Assembly: GCA_946887385.1 (NCBI GenBank)
Contig: CAMPKU010000009.1
Coordinates: 1 to 36,865, forward strand
Source: an uncultured Gammaproteobacteria bacterium
Lineage (GTDB): Bacteria > Pseudomonadota > Gammaproteobacteria > Rariloculales > Rariloculaceae
DNA: 36,865 nucleotides
Direction: 5' to 3'
Position numbers and translations under genes: made by a program. Positions 1 to 8,229 of this stretch are shown here, in pieces (position 1 is the stretch's first letter; each line of letters starts with the position of its first letter). The notes under the pieces were generated by a model that was given only the letters and a program-made list of their open reading frames with translations, was not told the DNA's origin and did not search any database.

Positions 1-486
1 CATCGTGCTGACGAGCCACGCTTCGTACGTGACGAGCGCGCAGTAAGCCAGAACGAAGCCCTTCAAGAATGCGCTGGTGCGAACCAGCCTGAAGAGCCGT
101 GCTCGCGCCATCACCACGAGCAGCACCACGCCCGAGCCCGTCAGAATCATTTTCACGGCCGCGAACAAGCGCGGGTGCTCGTTGAGCACGAATGCGAGCA
201 GCGGGTTCGTCTCCGTGGCGCCATCCGTCATCAGCGTGACCGTGAGAAAGCCGTCGACCACGCTCAAGACGAGCATCGCGATCGCCAGGCCCAGTAGATA
301 CGGCTCATGAAAATCGACGGGCAGCTCGTGCTCGCCGGCGCGCCGGCCGTCGCGGCGCCGCGGCTTGAGCCCGCCGGTGAGCAGCGTGCGCAGCGTGAGC
401 GCGCGGCGGTCGGTGCTCTTCGCGCGGCGTTCGCGACCCGGTGCTTCGCCGAGCGAGCCGGGCTCGCCGTGGGGCTCAGTGCTCAT
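1..486 (-). CDS. DUF5658-like small membrane protein (partial, runs off left edge)
   Basis: An open frame runs from an ATG at 486 down to base 1 without a stop (162 codons), so the C-terminal end lies outside the window. The first ~65 residues are hydrophilic and Arg-rich. A first membrane segment (LGLAIAMLVLSVVDGFLTV) follows, then a polar stretch containing TDGATETNPLLAF, a second membrane segment after an AVK motif, and the beginning of a third. The pattern helix, short loop with 'E.NPLL', helix is that of DUF5658 membrane proteins, whose function is unknown. It is divergent from the gene starting near 629, leaving about 140 bases for promoters. The family assignment is from memory of the pattern and is moderate; that it is a real membrane protein is fairly sure. 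Confidence 0.6.
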   Translation of the reverse strand, partial: MSTEPHGEPGSLGEAPGRERRAKSTDRRALTLRTLLTGGLKPRRRDGRRAGEHELPVDFHEPYLLGLAIAMLVLSVVDGFLTVTLMTDGATETNPLLAFVLNEHPRLFAAVKMILTGSGVVLLVVMARARLFRLVRTSAFLKGFVLAYCALVTYEAWLVSTM

Positions 487-628
487 GTGCCGCCAGCCTG
501 CGCGGCCGCCGGGCCCTTGCCTAGCGGAGCAGCGTGGAAGTGCGAACGGCGTCGCGCTCGCCCAAACTAGTTGCGAGCTACAGGCGCGCAGCGCGACACT
601 GAGCCATGCCTGCCTCGCAGTCGAACGC

Positions 629-2248
629 GTGACGCCGGTGCAGCGCCAGCCGGTCCTTCAGCGCCGTGGCGCGGCGCTGCTGTCTGTGGCGGGGCACTGC
701 GCGATCGTGGGGCTGATGGCCTACCTGGGCGTGCATACCTACAGCGGGCCGCACGAGTCGCCGCTGATCATCGCCGAGCTGGTCACGCGGGTTGCACCCG
801 ACGCACCGCCGGCCGCAGCCGACGACTCGGCCGCAACGGAGCCCGTCGAAAGCATCGAGATCCCCACCGAAGAGCCGGCGGCGCCGCCGCCCTCGCCTGT
901 GGAAGAAGCCACCGTGGCGCCTGCGCCGCCGCCCGTGGCGCCGCGCCCGGAGCCGCAGCCGAGCGAGCGATTCGTGGAGCCGCCCACGGAACCGGCGCCG
1001 GTCGAGCAGGTTGCAGACCTGCCGGAGCCGGCGGCCGAGCCCGCGGTGGAACCCGCGGTCGAGCCCGCACCGGCCGGCGAGCCCGCACCCACCGGCATCG
1101 CGCCCGAAGCTGCGGAGCCGGCCGCGCCACGCCGTGCGCTGGCGAGCCATGAAGAGCGCGCCATACGCGGCCGGCTCGAGTCGTGGACCGGCACGTTCGC
1201 TCCCGAGGACACGAGCGCCACGATCGATTGGCGCGACTCCGGGCAAGAGTACACGGCCGTGCTGCGGCGCGTGCCCGCCGCCGACGCGATGGGGATGGAG
1301 CAACTGCTGGTAGAGCTCAGCACGGAGCGCGACGGCGAGCGGCTCGTGGCCGAGCTGCGCATGAATCGCGTCGCCTTCTCGAACTTTGCGCAGTTCATCG
1401 ACCGCTGGGACCCGGAAGTGCAGATCCACGACGACCTCATCGACGGCCGCTTCCACTCCAACACCGAGATTCGCGTGAGCCGCGACCGCGGCGTGCAGCC
1501 CATATTCACCGGCAAGGTCACGGTGGCGGGGGGCGACATTCGAACCGAGGGAGTGGGCTTACTGAACCGGCGCACCATGTTCCCGGCCGGCCTCGAGACG
1601 CGTGTTCGGCGTATCGTTCTGCCGCCGCGCGCGCAAACGTTCGACGACAGCGCGCTGCCGGCGGAGCGCGTGCAGCGCTTAGCACACGATTCGCTGATCA
1701 CGTTCCACGCGGATGGCACGTTCGAGGCGCAGCCGCTCGGCGCTGGGCCGGCAGCAAGCGGCGGGCCGCTCGGCGACGAGCCGTTCTACCTGCTCGCGAA
1801 CGAAGATGTGGCCTTACACGTGCGCGGCACCGTGAACGGCAAGGTGCTGGTCTACTCTCCCGAGCGCATCGTCGTGGCCGGCAACCTGCGTTACGCCGAC
1901 GATCCGCGCGCGCCGGGAGCGGGCGACTACCTCGGCCTCGTCGCGGAACGCACGGTGGAGATCGCCGAGCCGCAGATCACGGGGCCCGGCGATCTCGAGC
2001 TGCATGCTTCGATCTACGCGCGCAGCCGTTTCGCCGTGCGCAGCTACCGCTCGCAGCGCAGCGGCACGTTGGCCATCTACGGCAGCGTTGCGGCCGGCTC
2101 GCTGAGCGCCACGGAGCCTCGCTATGCAACACGCATCGAGTTCGACGACCGGCTCACGACGATGCGCGCGCCGGGCTTTCCGCTCAGCGACCGCTACGAG
2201 CTCGATAGTATGAGCGGCGATTGGCGCGTCGTCGCCACAACCCCTTGA
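629..2248 (+). CDS. Envelope protein: TonB-like N-terminus (one helix plus Pro/Glu-rich linker) with DUF4900-like C-terminal region
   Basis: The frame is open back to 365, but that ATG lies inside the divergent gene ending its 5' side at 486, so I place the start at GTG 629 (539 residues). Residues ~15-37 form one membrane helix. Residues ~55-175 are rich in Pro, Glu and Ala, with tandem EPAV units, like the periplasm-spanning linker of TonB or TolA. The rest is a soluble periplasmic region without a TonB C-terminal signature. Its last ~150 residues (NGKVLVYSPERIVVAGNLRY, then GDYLGLVAE, then a 'YARSRF...RSQRSGTLAIYGS' block) resemble the DUF4900/PilX-type region found in pilus and secretion-associated proteins. 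Topology suggests inner-membrane anchoring with the C-terminus reaching across the periplasm. Function unknown; no pilus or secretion genes are adjacent. GTG 641 is an alternative start. Confidence 0.6.
   Translation: MTPVQRQPVLQRRGAALLSVAGHCAIVGLMAYLGVHTYSGPHESPLIIAELVTRVAPDAPPAAADDSAATEPVESIEIPTEEPAAPPPSPVEEATVAPAPPPVAPRPEPQPSERFVEPPTEPAPVEQVADLPEPAAEPAVEPAVEPAPAGEPAPTGIAPEAAEPAAPRRALASHEERAIRGRLESWTGTFAPEDTSATIDWRDSGQEYTAVLRRVPAADAMGMEQLLVELSTERDGERLVAELRMNRVAFSNFAQFIDRWDPEVQIHDDLIDGRFHSNTEIRVSRDRGVQPIFTGKVTVAGGDIRTEGVGLLNRRTMFPAGLETRVRRIVLPPRAQTFDDSALPAERVQRLAHDSLITFHADGTFEAQPLGAGPAASGGPLGDEPFYLLANEDVALHVRGTVNGKVLVYSPERIVVAGNLRYADDPRAPGAGDYLGLVAERTVEIAEPQITGPGDLELHASIYARSRFAVRSYRSQRSGTLAIYGSVAAGSLSATEPRYATRIEFDDRLTTMRAPGFPLSDRYELDSMSGDWRVVATTP
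1037..1090 (+). repeat. 12-bp tandem repeats coding EPAV units
   Basis: Three consecutive 12-base units of the form GARCCCGCNNNN (1037-1048, 1049-1060, 1061-1072) and a fourth after a 6-base insertion (1079-1090) encode repeated Glu-Pro-Ala-x inside the Pro-rich linker. Such repeats expand and contract easily, so linker length may vary between strains. Confidence 0.7.
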
Positions 2249-2258
2249 GGCGCAGCCG

Positions 2259-2711
2259 CTAAGCGCCGGGGCGGCGCGGCACGAGCATCTTCACGACGGC
2301 CACCTGCACGGGCTCGCCGCGTTGATTGAATGTTTGATTGCGCACGGTTGCGATGCCGCGATCGGGATTCGACTCCGAGACGCGCACGTCCAGCACTTCC
2401 GTTTCGACGTGCAGCGTGTCGCCGGGATACACGGGCCGCGGCCACTTCATCTCACCGCCGAGGCCGATGAGCCCACCCGCTACGCTCAGCTCTCCTTCGA
2501 CGAGCAGCCGCATCGACAACGATGCCGTGTACCAGCCGCTGGCCGCGATGCGGCCGAAGACGCTGTGCCGTGCGGCCTCCTCGTCGAGGTGAAACGGCTG
2601 CGGATCGAACTCGGCGGCGAACGCCTTGCAGCCTTCGAGCGTCAACGTGACGGAGCGCGTGGCGAACTTGCGGCCCACGGCAAGATCGTCGAGATAAAGC
2701 GCCTGAGGCAT
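2259..2711 (-). CDS. MaoC-family hotdog dehydratase/hydratase
   Basis: A 150-residue single-hotdog protein. The MaoC/(R)-specific enoyl-CoA hydratase signature is clear: FDPQPFHLDEEAA (catalytic Asp and His in the D-x4-H element) followed by a hydrophobic hotdog helix containing GRIAASGWYTASLSMRLL. The C-terminal NQ-x-F-NQRGEPV strand is also typical. Members hydrate or dehydrate enoyl thioesters in fatty-acid, polyhydroxyalkanoate or branched-chain acid metabolism; the substrate cannot be read from sequence. ATG 2711 follows the stop of the DUF4159 gene by one base, so the two are probably co-transcribed. It converges on the gene ending at 2248 with only 10 bases between the stops. Confidence 0.85.
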   Translation of the reverse strand: MPQALYLDDLAVGRKFATRSVTLTLEGCKAFAAEFDPQPFHLDEEAARHSVFGRIAASGWYTASLSMRLLVEGELSVAGGLIGLGGEMKWPRPVYPGDTLHVETEVLDVRVSESNPDRGIATVRNQTFNQRGEPVQVAVVKMLVPRRPGA

Positions 2712-2712
2712 C

Positions 2713-3480
2713 TCAGTGCGTCATCGCATAGATGACGTAGTTGACTCCGAACCGGTACGCCGTGGCCGTCATCGGCGCAGGATAGTGAGCGTCGTCGGCG
2801 TGCTCCCAGGCGTCGCCCATGTCGATATTGTGGTTCAGCGCCACCATGAGGCGGCCGTCGTCGTCGTAGATGCCGCGCCAGTGCGGCGGCCCTTCCATCT
2901 GCCGCCAACCGAGGTGCCGCTCGCCCGGGATCTGCGTGCGCTTGTCGAGATCGAACAGGATGTGGTGCAGCATGTCGTCGTCGGGGATGTCGACGATCGC
3001 ACGGCCGGGCAACAAGGCATTCAGCGCATCCCGAACGTCGGCCCATTCGTAGTCGTTGTGGAAGTCGTCGATGACGAGAAAGCCGCCGCGCGCTAGGTAC
3101 TCGCGCAACCGGTCGCGCTCTTCGCCCTGCGGGAACCAATTGCCCTGCCCCGGCTGCTGCAAGAACAGCCACGGATAGTCGAACAGATACTCGTCGGCGA
3201 GCGTGATGTGGCGGCTGTCGGGCGCCACGTGGATGCGCGTCATGCGCTCGACGGCCGGCAAGAAATGCGCCTCCGCTTGCGGGTAGTCGATGGCCCACCA
3301 GGGATTGCAGTAGCCGCGCGATCCGGCGCAACCGGGCGCGAAGTACGCGAGCCGCGCCATGTGAAACTCGGCCTCGGGCGGCGCGCCGGCAGGATCGGGG
3401 GCACGGCGGCCGAATTGCGCGCTGGCGAGCCCGCCGAGCAAACAGGCTGTGAGCGCGAGAATGAGCAACTTCGTCCGCAT
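2713..3480 (-). CDS. Exported DUF4159-domain protein
   Basis: 255 residues with a signal peptide (MRTKLLILALTACLLGGLAS, cleavage probably after ASA at ~22). The mature part is the DUF4159 fold: 'FHMARLAYF' near the start, then residues ~95-125 FLQQPGQGNWFP and GGFLVIDDFHNDYEW, then PHWRGIYDDDGRLMV and a C-terminal YRFGVNYVIYAMTH. In the family this domain resembles a glutamine-amidotransferase-like Rossmann fold, and larger relatives sit in operons with MoxR ATPases and BatA-type proteins; here it is a stand-alone secreted form. Function unknown. It lies in a minus-strand run with pirin, HAD phosphatase and MaoC genes, 48 bases after the HAD stop. A GAGG sequence lies 3-4 bases before the ATG. 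Confidence 0.8.
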   Translation of the reverse strand: MRTKLLILALTACLLGGLASAQFGRRAPDPAGAPPEAEFHMARLAYFAPGCAGSRGYCNPWWAIDYPQAEAHFLPAVERMTRIHVAPDSRHITLADEYLFDYPWLFLQQPGQGNWFPQGEERDRLREYLARGGFLVIDDFHNDYEWADVRDALNALLPGRAIVDIPDDDMLHHILFDLDKRTQIPGERHLGWRQMEGPPHWRGIYDDDGRLMVALNHNIDMGDAWEHADDAHYPAPMTATAYRFGVNYVIYAMTH

Positions 3481-3528
3481 CCGCCTCGTACTGTGCCATC
3501 AGCGGCAGGCGACTTCCATCGGCGCCGA

Positions 3529-4200
3529 CTAAAGCAGTGCAGCCAGCTCGCGGCGCACCTGATCCGGCGTCTCGAACCGGATGGCCGGCAGGCCCACCTG
3601 CCGCGCGCTCTCGACGTTGCGCTCCAGATCGTCGATGAACACCGACTCCTGAAAATCGAGCTCGAAGCGGTCGCGCAAGTGCTCGTAGATGGCGGGCTCG
3701 GGTTTCAAGAGCTTCACGGCCGCCGAGACGACGATGCCGTCGAACAGCTTGAAGAAGTCGTGGCGGCTCGACAGATGCGCGAAAATCGCCTCGGACATGT
3801 TCGACAAGCCGTAGAGCTTGAGCCCGGCGCGCTGGCGCAGCTCGCGCAGCAACGCCACGGTGGGCTCGATCGGCGTGAGCGCCGCCCGCACGTGCTCGAA
3901 CAGCGCACGCAGCTCGCCCTCGGGGCGTGCCATGCGCGCGGCGCAGCGCCGCACCACGCTCGCTTCGTCGAGCGTGCCGCGATCCATGTCGAGCCAGTCG
4001 TCATGGTGGAACGCGTGCGTGCGCAGCGCTTCGCGCAGCGCCGGCTCCGTGTAGAAAGAATCGATGATCTCCTGCGGCCGCCAGGCCACGAGCACACCGC
4101 CGAAGTCGAAGATCACATTGCGCACGCGCGCCAGGGATGGCGGGCGTGTAGCGATAGCGGGACGCGAATCGCGACCGGGTGTGCGCGGCGTCGCCGTCAA
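3529..4200 (-). CDS. HAD-family hydrolase (YihX-like sugar-phosphatase type)
   Basis: 223 residues. Motif I is NVIFDFGGVLVAW with the nucleophile Asp at ~32; a helical cap follows; motif II is the LYGLSNMSE serine; motif III Lys and motif IV FIDDLERNV (two Asp) complete a class-I HAD active site. The 'DFGGVL' form is seen in YihX-like glucose-1-phosphatases and haloacid-dehalogenase-like phosphatases; the true substrate is unknown. I chose the TTG at 4200, which overlaps the pirin stop by four bases (TTGA), as expected for translational coupling. A GTG at the codon before RNVIFDF would give a shorter protein beginning right at the fold and is a serious alternative, since the first ~25 residues are Arg/Pro-rich and not part of the domain. 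Confidence 0.85.
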   Translation of the reverse strand: MTATPRTPGRDSRPAIATRPPSLARVRNVIFDFGGVLVAWRPQEIIDSFYTEPALREALRTHAFHHDDWLDMDRGTLDEASVVRRCAARMARPEGELRALFEHVRAALTPIEPTVALLRELRQRAGLKLYGLSNMSEAIFAHLSSRHDFFKLFDGIVVSAAVKLLKPEPAIYEHLRDRFELDFQESVFIDDLERNVESARQVGLPAIRFETPDQVRRELAALL

Positions 4201-5069
4201 GCCACGCTTCCTAACGGAATCGCGTTGAACTTGCCGGCTTGGTAATCGTGAATTGCCTGCATGATCTCGTCGCGCGTGTTCATGACGAATGGGCCGTACG
4301 CCACCACCGGCGCGCCGATCGGCTCGGCATGGCCGAACAGCAGCACGGCGTCCGTGGCGGCTTCGATCTCGACCGTGTCGCCGTCGTCATTGAGCTCGAG
4401 CAGGTGCCATTCGGGCGCCGCTTGGCCCGCCACCTGGATCGAGCCGCGCACCACGTAGAGGAACACGTTGCGCTTCGCCACGCCGGGCAGCTGCACGCGC
4501 GCGCCGGCCGAGAGCTCCACGGTAGACATGAAGATGTCGAGCAGCGGCTGCATTGCGCCTTTGTGCCCCAGGTACTCGCCGGCTATGAGATTCACCACGC
4601 CCTTGCCGTCGGGCGTGGCAATCGCCGGAATCTGGCTGCGCTGCAGGCCGACGTAACGCGGCGGCGTCATTTTCAGAGGCGGCGGCAGGTTCACCCACAG
4701 TTGCAGAATCTCGAGCGGACCGCCCTTCTGCATGAACTCTTGCGGCGAGATCTCCGCGTGCACGAGGCCGCTGCCGGCCGTCATCCACTGGATTCCGCCT
4801 TCCTTGATGATGCTTTCGTGACCGGCGCTGTCGCGGTGCGCGAGCTCGCCCGTGAGGATGAACGTCACCGTCTCGAAGCCGCGATGCGGATGCGGGCCGA
4901 ACGGCAGCCCGCGGTTGTGCGGCGCATACACCTGCGGGCCGTGATGGTTCAGGAACAAGAACGGGTCGATCTGCTCGACGTCGCGGCCGGGCACCGGCCG
5001 CCGCGTGGTGAGATCGGCGATGTCGTCGCGCATCGCGGGATGCGCGCGCTTGATGGTCTTCGCGGTCAT
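4197..5069 (-). CDS. Pirin-family bicupin protein
   Basis: 290 residues, full length for pirin. The N-terminal cupin carries the metal site: GPHPHRGFETVT gives His60 and His62, and GLVHAEIS gives His104 and Glu106, the usual 3-His/1-Glu iron site. The C-terminal cupin (from ~175) is present and ends in GPFVMNTRDEIMQAI, the standard pirin tail. Bacterial pirins include quercetin 2,3-dioxygenases and redox-linked regulators of central metabolism; which applies is not visible. It is the first gene of a minus-strand run and faces the LPMO-like gene across ~160 bases. Confidence 0.93.
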   Translation of the reverse strand: MTAKTIKRAHPAMRDDIADLTTRRPVPGRDVEQIDPFLFLNHHGPQVYAPHNRGLPFGPHPHRGFETVTFILTGELAHRDSAGHESIIKEGGIQWMTAGSGLVHAEISPQEFMQKGGPLEILQLWVNLPPPLKMTPPRYVGLQRSQIPAIATPDGKGVVNLIAGEYLGHKGAMQPLLDIFMSTVELSAGARVQLPGVAKRNVFLYVVRGSIQVAGQAAPEWHLLELNDDGDTVEIEAATDAVLLFGHAEPIGAPVVAYGPFVMNTRDEIMQAIHDYQAGKFNAIPLGSVA

Positions 5070-5229
5070 GCTGCACTCCGTTGCGACGAAGTCCCTCGTC
5101 GGCGGCCGTTCAGCATACAGGAAGCCCGCGCGGCGCCGAACCCGCGGCTTGCGACAAATCTTGAGGGCGCAAAAGCCGCGCCGTGGCTAGAATGCCGCCC
5201 CATCGAATAATCCCGATTGGGGGTGCGCT
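5070..5229. promoter_or_regulatory. Divergent intergenic region, pirin / LPMO-like gene
   Basis: The 160 bases between two divergent starts must hold both promoters. A TAGAAT at 5188-5193 (five of six matches to a -10 box) precedes the plus-strand gene; the nearest -35-like TTGAGG at 5161 is 21 bases upstream, which is too far for a standard sigma-70 promoter, so the match is weak. A GGGGG stretch at 5219-5223 can serve as ribosome binding site for the TTG at 5230. Confidence 0.3.
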
Positions 5230-5826
5230 TTGAACAAGTGGATGCTCGGGTTGCCCGTGACCGTTGCGGCCGTCGTCGCGGCTCCGGCCGTGAACGCACA
5301 CTTCAAGCTGCTCGAGCCCGCCTCATGGCTCGTCGAAGACGACCGCGGCGACCCGCAGAAGCTGTTTCCCTGCGGCGGCACTCTGGCCGACCCCGGCGAG
5401 CCCAGCGGGGCCATGACGGCCGTCACCGGCGGCAGCCAGCTCAAGATCGTCATCAACGAAACGATCTTTCATCCCGGCCATTACCGCATTGCACTGGCAC
5501 GCAAGCGCAACTCGCTGCCCGGCGATCCCGTGGTGACGATGCACGACACGGAGCGCGGCGCGCGCTCGTTCACGGCGCACGTGGAGACAACCCCGCAGCC
5601 GCCGATCTTGGCCGACGGACTGTGGCCGCACACCGAGCGGCCCACGGAGAACTGGCAAACCGAGATCACGGTGCCGAACATTACTTGCGAAGGTTGCCAG
5701 CTGCAGGTGATTCAGTTCATGGCCGAGCACCCCGGCGTGCGCGAGGGCGGATTCTCGTATCACCACTGCGCGGTGCTGAACATCACGGCGGATCCGGCCA
5801 AGCCGAACGAGGACGCGCGCTGGTAG
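5230..5826 (+). CDS. Secreted histidine-brace protein, polysaccharide-monooxygenase-like (SCE4755-type family)
   Basis: 198 residues with a signal peptide ending ...AVNA, so the mature protein would begin with His24 (HFKLLEP). An exposed N-terminal His is the hallmark of the copper histidine brace of lytic polysaccharide monooxygenases; candidate second ligands are His81 and His84 in IFHPGHYRIA, and YHHCAVLNI (177-185) lies near the C-terminus. Four Cys (48, 153, 156, 180) could pair. The overall pattern matches the small proteobacterial/myxobacterial family annotated as SCE4755-type polysaccharide monooxygenase-like, not classical AA10. Substrate and activity are unproven. Start is TTG 5230 (GGGGG upstream) or ATG 5242. 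It converges on apeQ with 13 bases between the stops. Confidence 0.75.
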   Translation: MNKWMLGLPVTVAAVVAAPAVNAHFKLLEPASWLVEDDRGDPQKLFPCGGTLADPGEPSGAMTAVTGGSQLKIVINETIFHPGHYRIALARKRNSLPGDPVVTMHDTERGARSFTAHVETTPQPPILADGLWPHTERPTENWQTEITVPNITCEGCQLQVIQFMAEHPGVREGGFSYHHCAVLNITADPAKPNEDARW

Positions 5827-5839
5827 CGGTATCGGCTCG

Positions 5840-6565
5840 TTACGAAAGGCCGCCGTCGATCGAGATCACCTGCCGCGTGACGTACGCGGCCGCGTCGGAC
5901 AGCAAATAGACGACCAGCGCGGCCACCTCGTCGGCTTTACCGAGACGCCGCACGGGAATCGACTCGCAGATTCGTTTCCGCTCCGCGCTCGAAAGATCGA
6001 GAGTGTCGATCCATCCGGGCGCAACGCAGTTGACCGTGATGTTGCGCTTCGCAAGCTCGAGCGCAAGCGCTTTCGAGGCGCCGATCACGCCGGCCTTCGC
6101 CGCGCTGTAATTCACTTGGCCGCTATGCCCGAGCACGCCCGCGGCGGACGACATCGTGACGATGCGGCCGCCGCGACGAGCTTGGACCATCGGCATCACG
6201 CACGGGTGTAGCACGTTGTAGAACCCGTCGAGATCCGTGCGGATCACTTCGTCCCAATCCCGCTCGGAGAGCAGCGGGAACATATTGTCGCGCTGCAGCC
6301 CGGCGTTGTTCACGACGCCGTAATAGGCCCCATGTGCAGCGATGTCCTGTTCGATCGCCGCGCGACACTCGGCGCGTTCGGCCACATCGAAGCGAAGGAG
6401 CCGACACTCGCCCCCCGCGCTCCGAATGGCTTCCGCCGTTCGCTCCGCTCCTTCCGCGCTGCTGCGGTAGTGGACGACGATCGTGAATTCCTGCCGCGCG
6501 AGCGCGACGGCGACCGCAGCGCCGATGCCTTTGCCCGCTCCCGTCACGAGCACGGAGCGCCTCAT
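5840..6565 (-). CDS. apeQ: 3-oxoacyl-ACP reductase of aryl polyene pathway (FabG-like)
   Basis: 241-residue short-chain dehydrogenase. NAD(P) motif TGAGKGIG at 8-15, NNAG at ~86-89, catalytic Ser140, Tyr153 and Lys157 (YSAAK). It reduces the beta-keto group after each round of elongation on the ACP, the first of the two processing steps that leave the conjugated polyene. It is the last gene of the minus-strand operon and its ATG overlaps the apeP stop by four bases (ATGA). By itself it would be called FabG; the order ketosynthase, hotdog dehydratase, ketoreductase is that of apeO-apeP-apeQ. Confidence 0.9.
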   Translation of the reverse strand: MRRSVLVTGAGKGIGAAVAVALARQEFTIVVHYRSSAEGAERTAEAIRSAGGECRLLRFDVAERAECRAAIEQDIAAHGAYYGVVNNAGLQRDNMFPLLSERDWDEVIRTDLDGFYNVLHPCVMPMVQARRGGRIVTMSSAAGVLGHSGQVNYSAAKAGVIGASKALALELAKRNITVNCVAPGWIDTLDLSSAERKRICESIPVRRLGKADEVAALVVYLLSDAAAYVTRQVISIDGGLS

Positions 6566-7020
6566 GCCGTGCCCGGCGATCGATGCACCGCCAGCTCCTC
6601 GGACGTAGGCCGATAAACGTTCACGACGGCAGTGGCAACGACGGCATCGGCCGCGATGGAGCAGCGGAAAGCCCCGAGACGACCCTCCGCAAGCAGCGGC
6701 TCAACCGTGATCGTGAGCGTCGCCCCGAGCGGGAACTCGCGCACGGCGCAGCGATAGTCGCGCGTGCCGAGCAAGAATCCAATGGCCAACGGCTCGCCGC
6801 GCAAACGCGCCTCATAGCCGGCGTGCGCCGCAATCGCTTGCGCCATGTACTCGATTCCAACCCATGCCGGCACGCCGGGTGGCAGACAGAACCGGCTGCT
6901 GCTCCGGATCGTGACCGCTGCGACGGAGCGCTGCGGCGTGTATTCCACGAGCCGATCGATCAGCGTCATCTCCGGCCCATGGGGCAGCAAGTCGCCGATT
7001 GGCACCGCGGCGCATTGCAT
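6562..7020 (-). CDS. apeP: 3-hydroxyacyl-ACP dehydratase of aryl polyene pathway
   Basis: 152-residue hotdog protein. The N-terminus carries LLPHGPEMTLIDRL with the conserved His14, and a hotdog helix follows in VGIEYMAQAIAAHAGYEA. This is the FabZ-like dehydratase form peculiar to aryl polyene and flexirubin clusters; in characterised APE systems ApeP works in a complex with ApeI. Start ATG 7020 shares one base with the ketosynthase stop (TGATG). Upstream extensions in frame would run into the ketosynthase gene and carry no family similarity. Confidence 0.9.
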   Translation of the reverse strand: MQCAAVPIGDLLPHGPEMTLIDRLVEYTPQRSVAAVTIRSSSRFCLPPGVPAWVGIEYMAQAIAAHAGYEARLRGEPLAIGFLLGTRDYRCAVREFPLGATLTITVEPLLAEGRLGAFRCSIAADAVVATAVVNVYRPTSEELAVHRSPGTA

Positions 7021-8195
7021 CAGGAGCGCCCGATGGCAATCGCGATGTTGCTGCCGCCGAACGCGAACGAGCTCGACACGAACACATCGTGCTGCCAACC
7101 CGTGTCCGCCCCGATCAGATTGATCGGCGGCAGCGCAGCATCGCGCTCGCCGTCCCACACGTGGGGCGGCAGCCGCCGCTCCGTGTTCGCCTCGCTCAGC
7201 AGCAACCAGCATAGGCCAAGCTCCTGCGCCCCCGCGGCACCGAGCGCGTGGCCCATCAGCGGCTTCGTGGAGCTGCACGGCACTTCGAGCCCGAACACGC
7301 GCGCCACGACCTCACTCTCCATCTGATCGTTCTTGGGCGTGCCGGTGCCATGCAGATTGACGTAGCCGATGTCCTCGGCCGACACCCCGGCGTCCGCGAG
7401 CGCAGCGCGAATCGCCATCTCGGCGCCGCGTCCGTTCGGATCGGGAGCCGAGATGTGGTAGCCGTCCGACGATTCGCCGATGCCGCACAGGCGCACGGCC
7501 GACGGACGCCGAGAAACGACGAACACGCATGCGCCTTCGCCAATGTTGATGCCGCGGCGGTTGGCACTGAACGGATTGCAACGATCGGGCGCAAGCGACT
7601 CCAGCGCGTCGAAACCGTTCAGCGTCAGCTCGCACAGACTATCCACGCCGCCGACGATCGCGGCGTCGCACCAGCCGGCGGCCAGCAGGCGGGCGGCCGA
7701 CGAGAACGCTTTCGCGGACGACGAGCACGCCGTCGAGATCGTGTAGCGCAGCCCCCCGAGACCCAAGGACCGGGCGGCGAACTCCGCAGCAGTGCCGATC
7801 TCTTGCTGCCGATAATGATAATGGCTCGGCATGCGCCCTTCGCGCGCGAGCAGTGCCGCCGCCTCCTCACCCGCCGCGATGCCGGACGTGCTGGTACCGA
7901 GCACGACGGCGATTCGCGCGGCACCGAGCTCTTCGCGCAGCTCTCCCACCACGCCGCGAATGTCGTCGAGCGCGCGCTCGAGCAAGCGATTGTTGCGGCA
8001 GTCGAGCTCCACGAGCTCGGGATCGACGGGCGCCGGTTCGACGCGCACGCGTCCGATCGTCGTAGGCCTGAGCCTCAGCAGCCCGGCGTAGGGAACCATG
8101 CCCGCGCAATCGCCGGCAAGCAGGTTCGCGAGCACCTCTTCCTTCCCGGTGCCGAGCGGACTCACGACGCCCATGGCGTTCAAGTACAGCGGCAC
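7020..8195 (-). CDS. apeO: Beta-ketoacyl-ACP synthase of aryl polyene pathway
   Basis: 391 residues, full-length FabF/KAS-type thiolase fold. The catalytic triad is intact: Cys157 in TACSSS, His282 in NLHGTGT and His316 in GHALGAAG. It condenses malonyl-ACP with the growing aryl-polyenoyl-ACP. In characterised systems ApeO is active only as a heterodimer with the chain length factor ApeC, which here is the first gene of the same operon about 3.7 kb upstream. The start is GTG 8195, with GGAG and GGGG upstream; it begins 34 bases after the acyltransferase stop, the second-largest gap inside the operon. Confidence 0.92.
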   Translation of the reverse strand: MPLYLNAMGVVSPLGTGKEEVLANLLAGDCAGMVPYAGLLRLRPTTIGRVRVEPAPVDPELVELDCRNNRLLERALDDIRGVVGELREELGAARIAVVLGTSTSGIAAGEEAAALLAREGRMPSHYHYRQQEIGTAAEFAARSLGLGGLRYTISTACSSSAKAFSSAARLLAAGWCDAAIVGGVDSLCELTLNGFDALESLAPDRCNPFSANRRGINIGEGACVFVVSRRPSAVRLCGIGESSDGYHISAPDPNGRGAEMAIRAALADAGVSAEDIGYVNLHGTGTPKNDQMESEVVARVFGLEVPCSSTKPLMGHALGAAGAQELGLCWLLLSEANTERRLPPHVWDGERDAALPPINLIGADTGWQHDVFVSSSFAFGGSNIAIAIGRS

Positions 8196-8229
8196 GCAAC
8201 CCCACTCCGAAGCGATGAGCGCGAGCCAA

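Noticed and set aside
365..628. ATG 365 as start of the TonB-shaped protein
   Set aside because: It would overlap the divergent membrane-protein gene and add ~88 residues of Arg/Ser/Pro-rich sequence before the membrane helix; GTG 629 is more credible.
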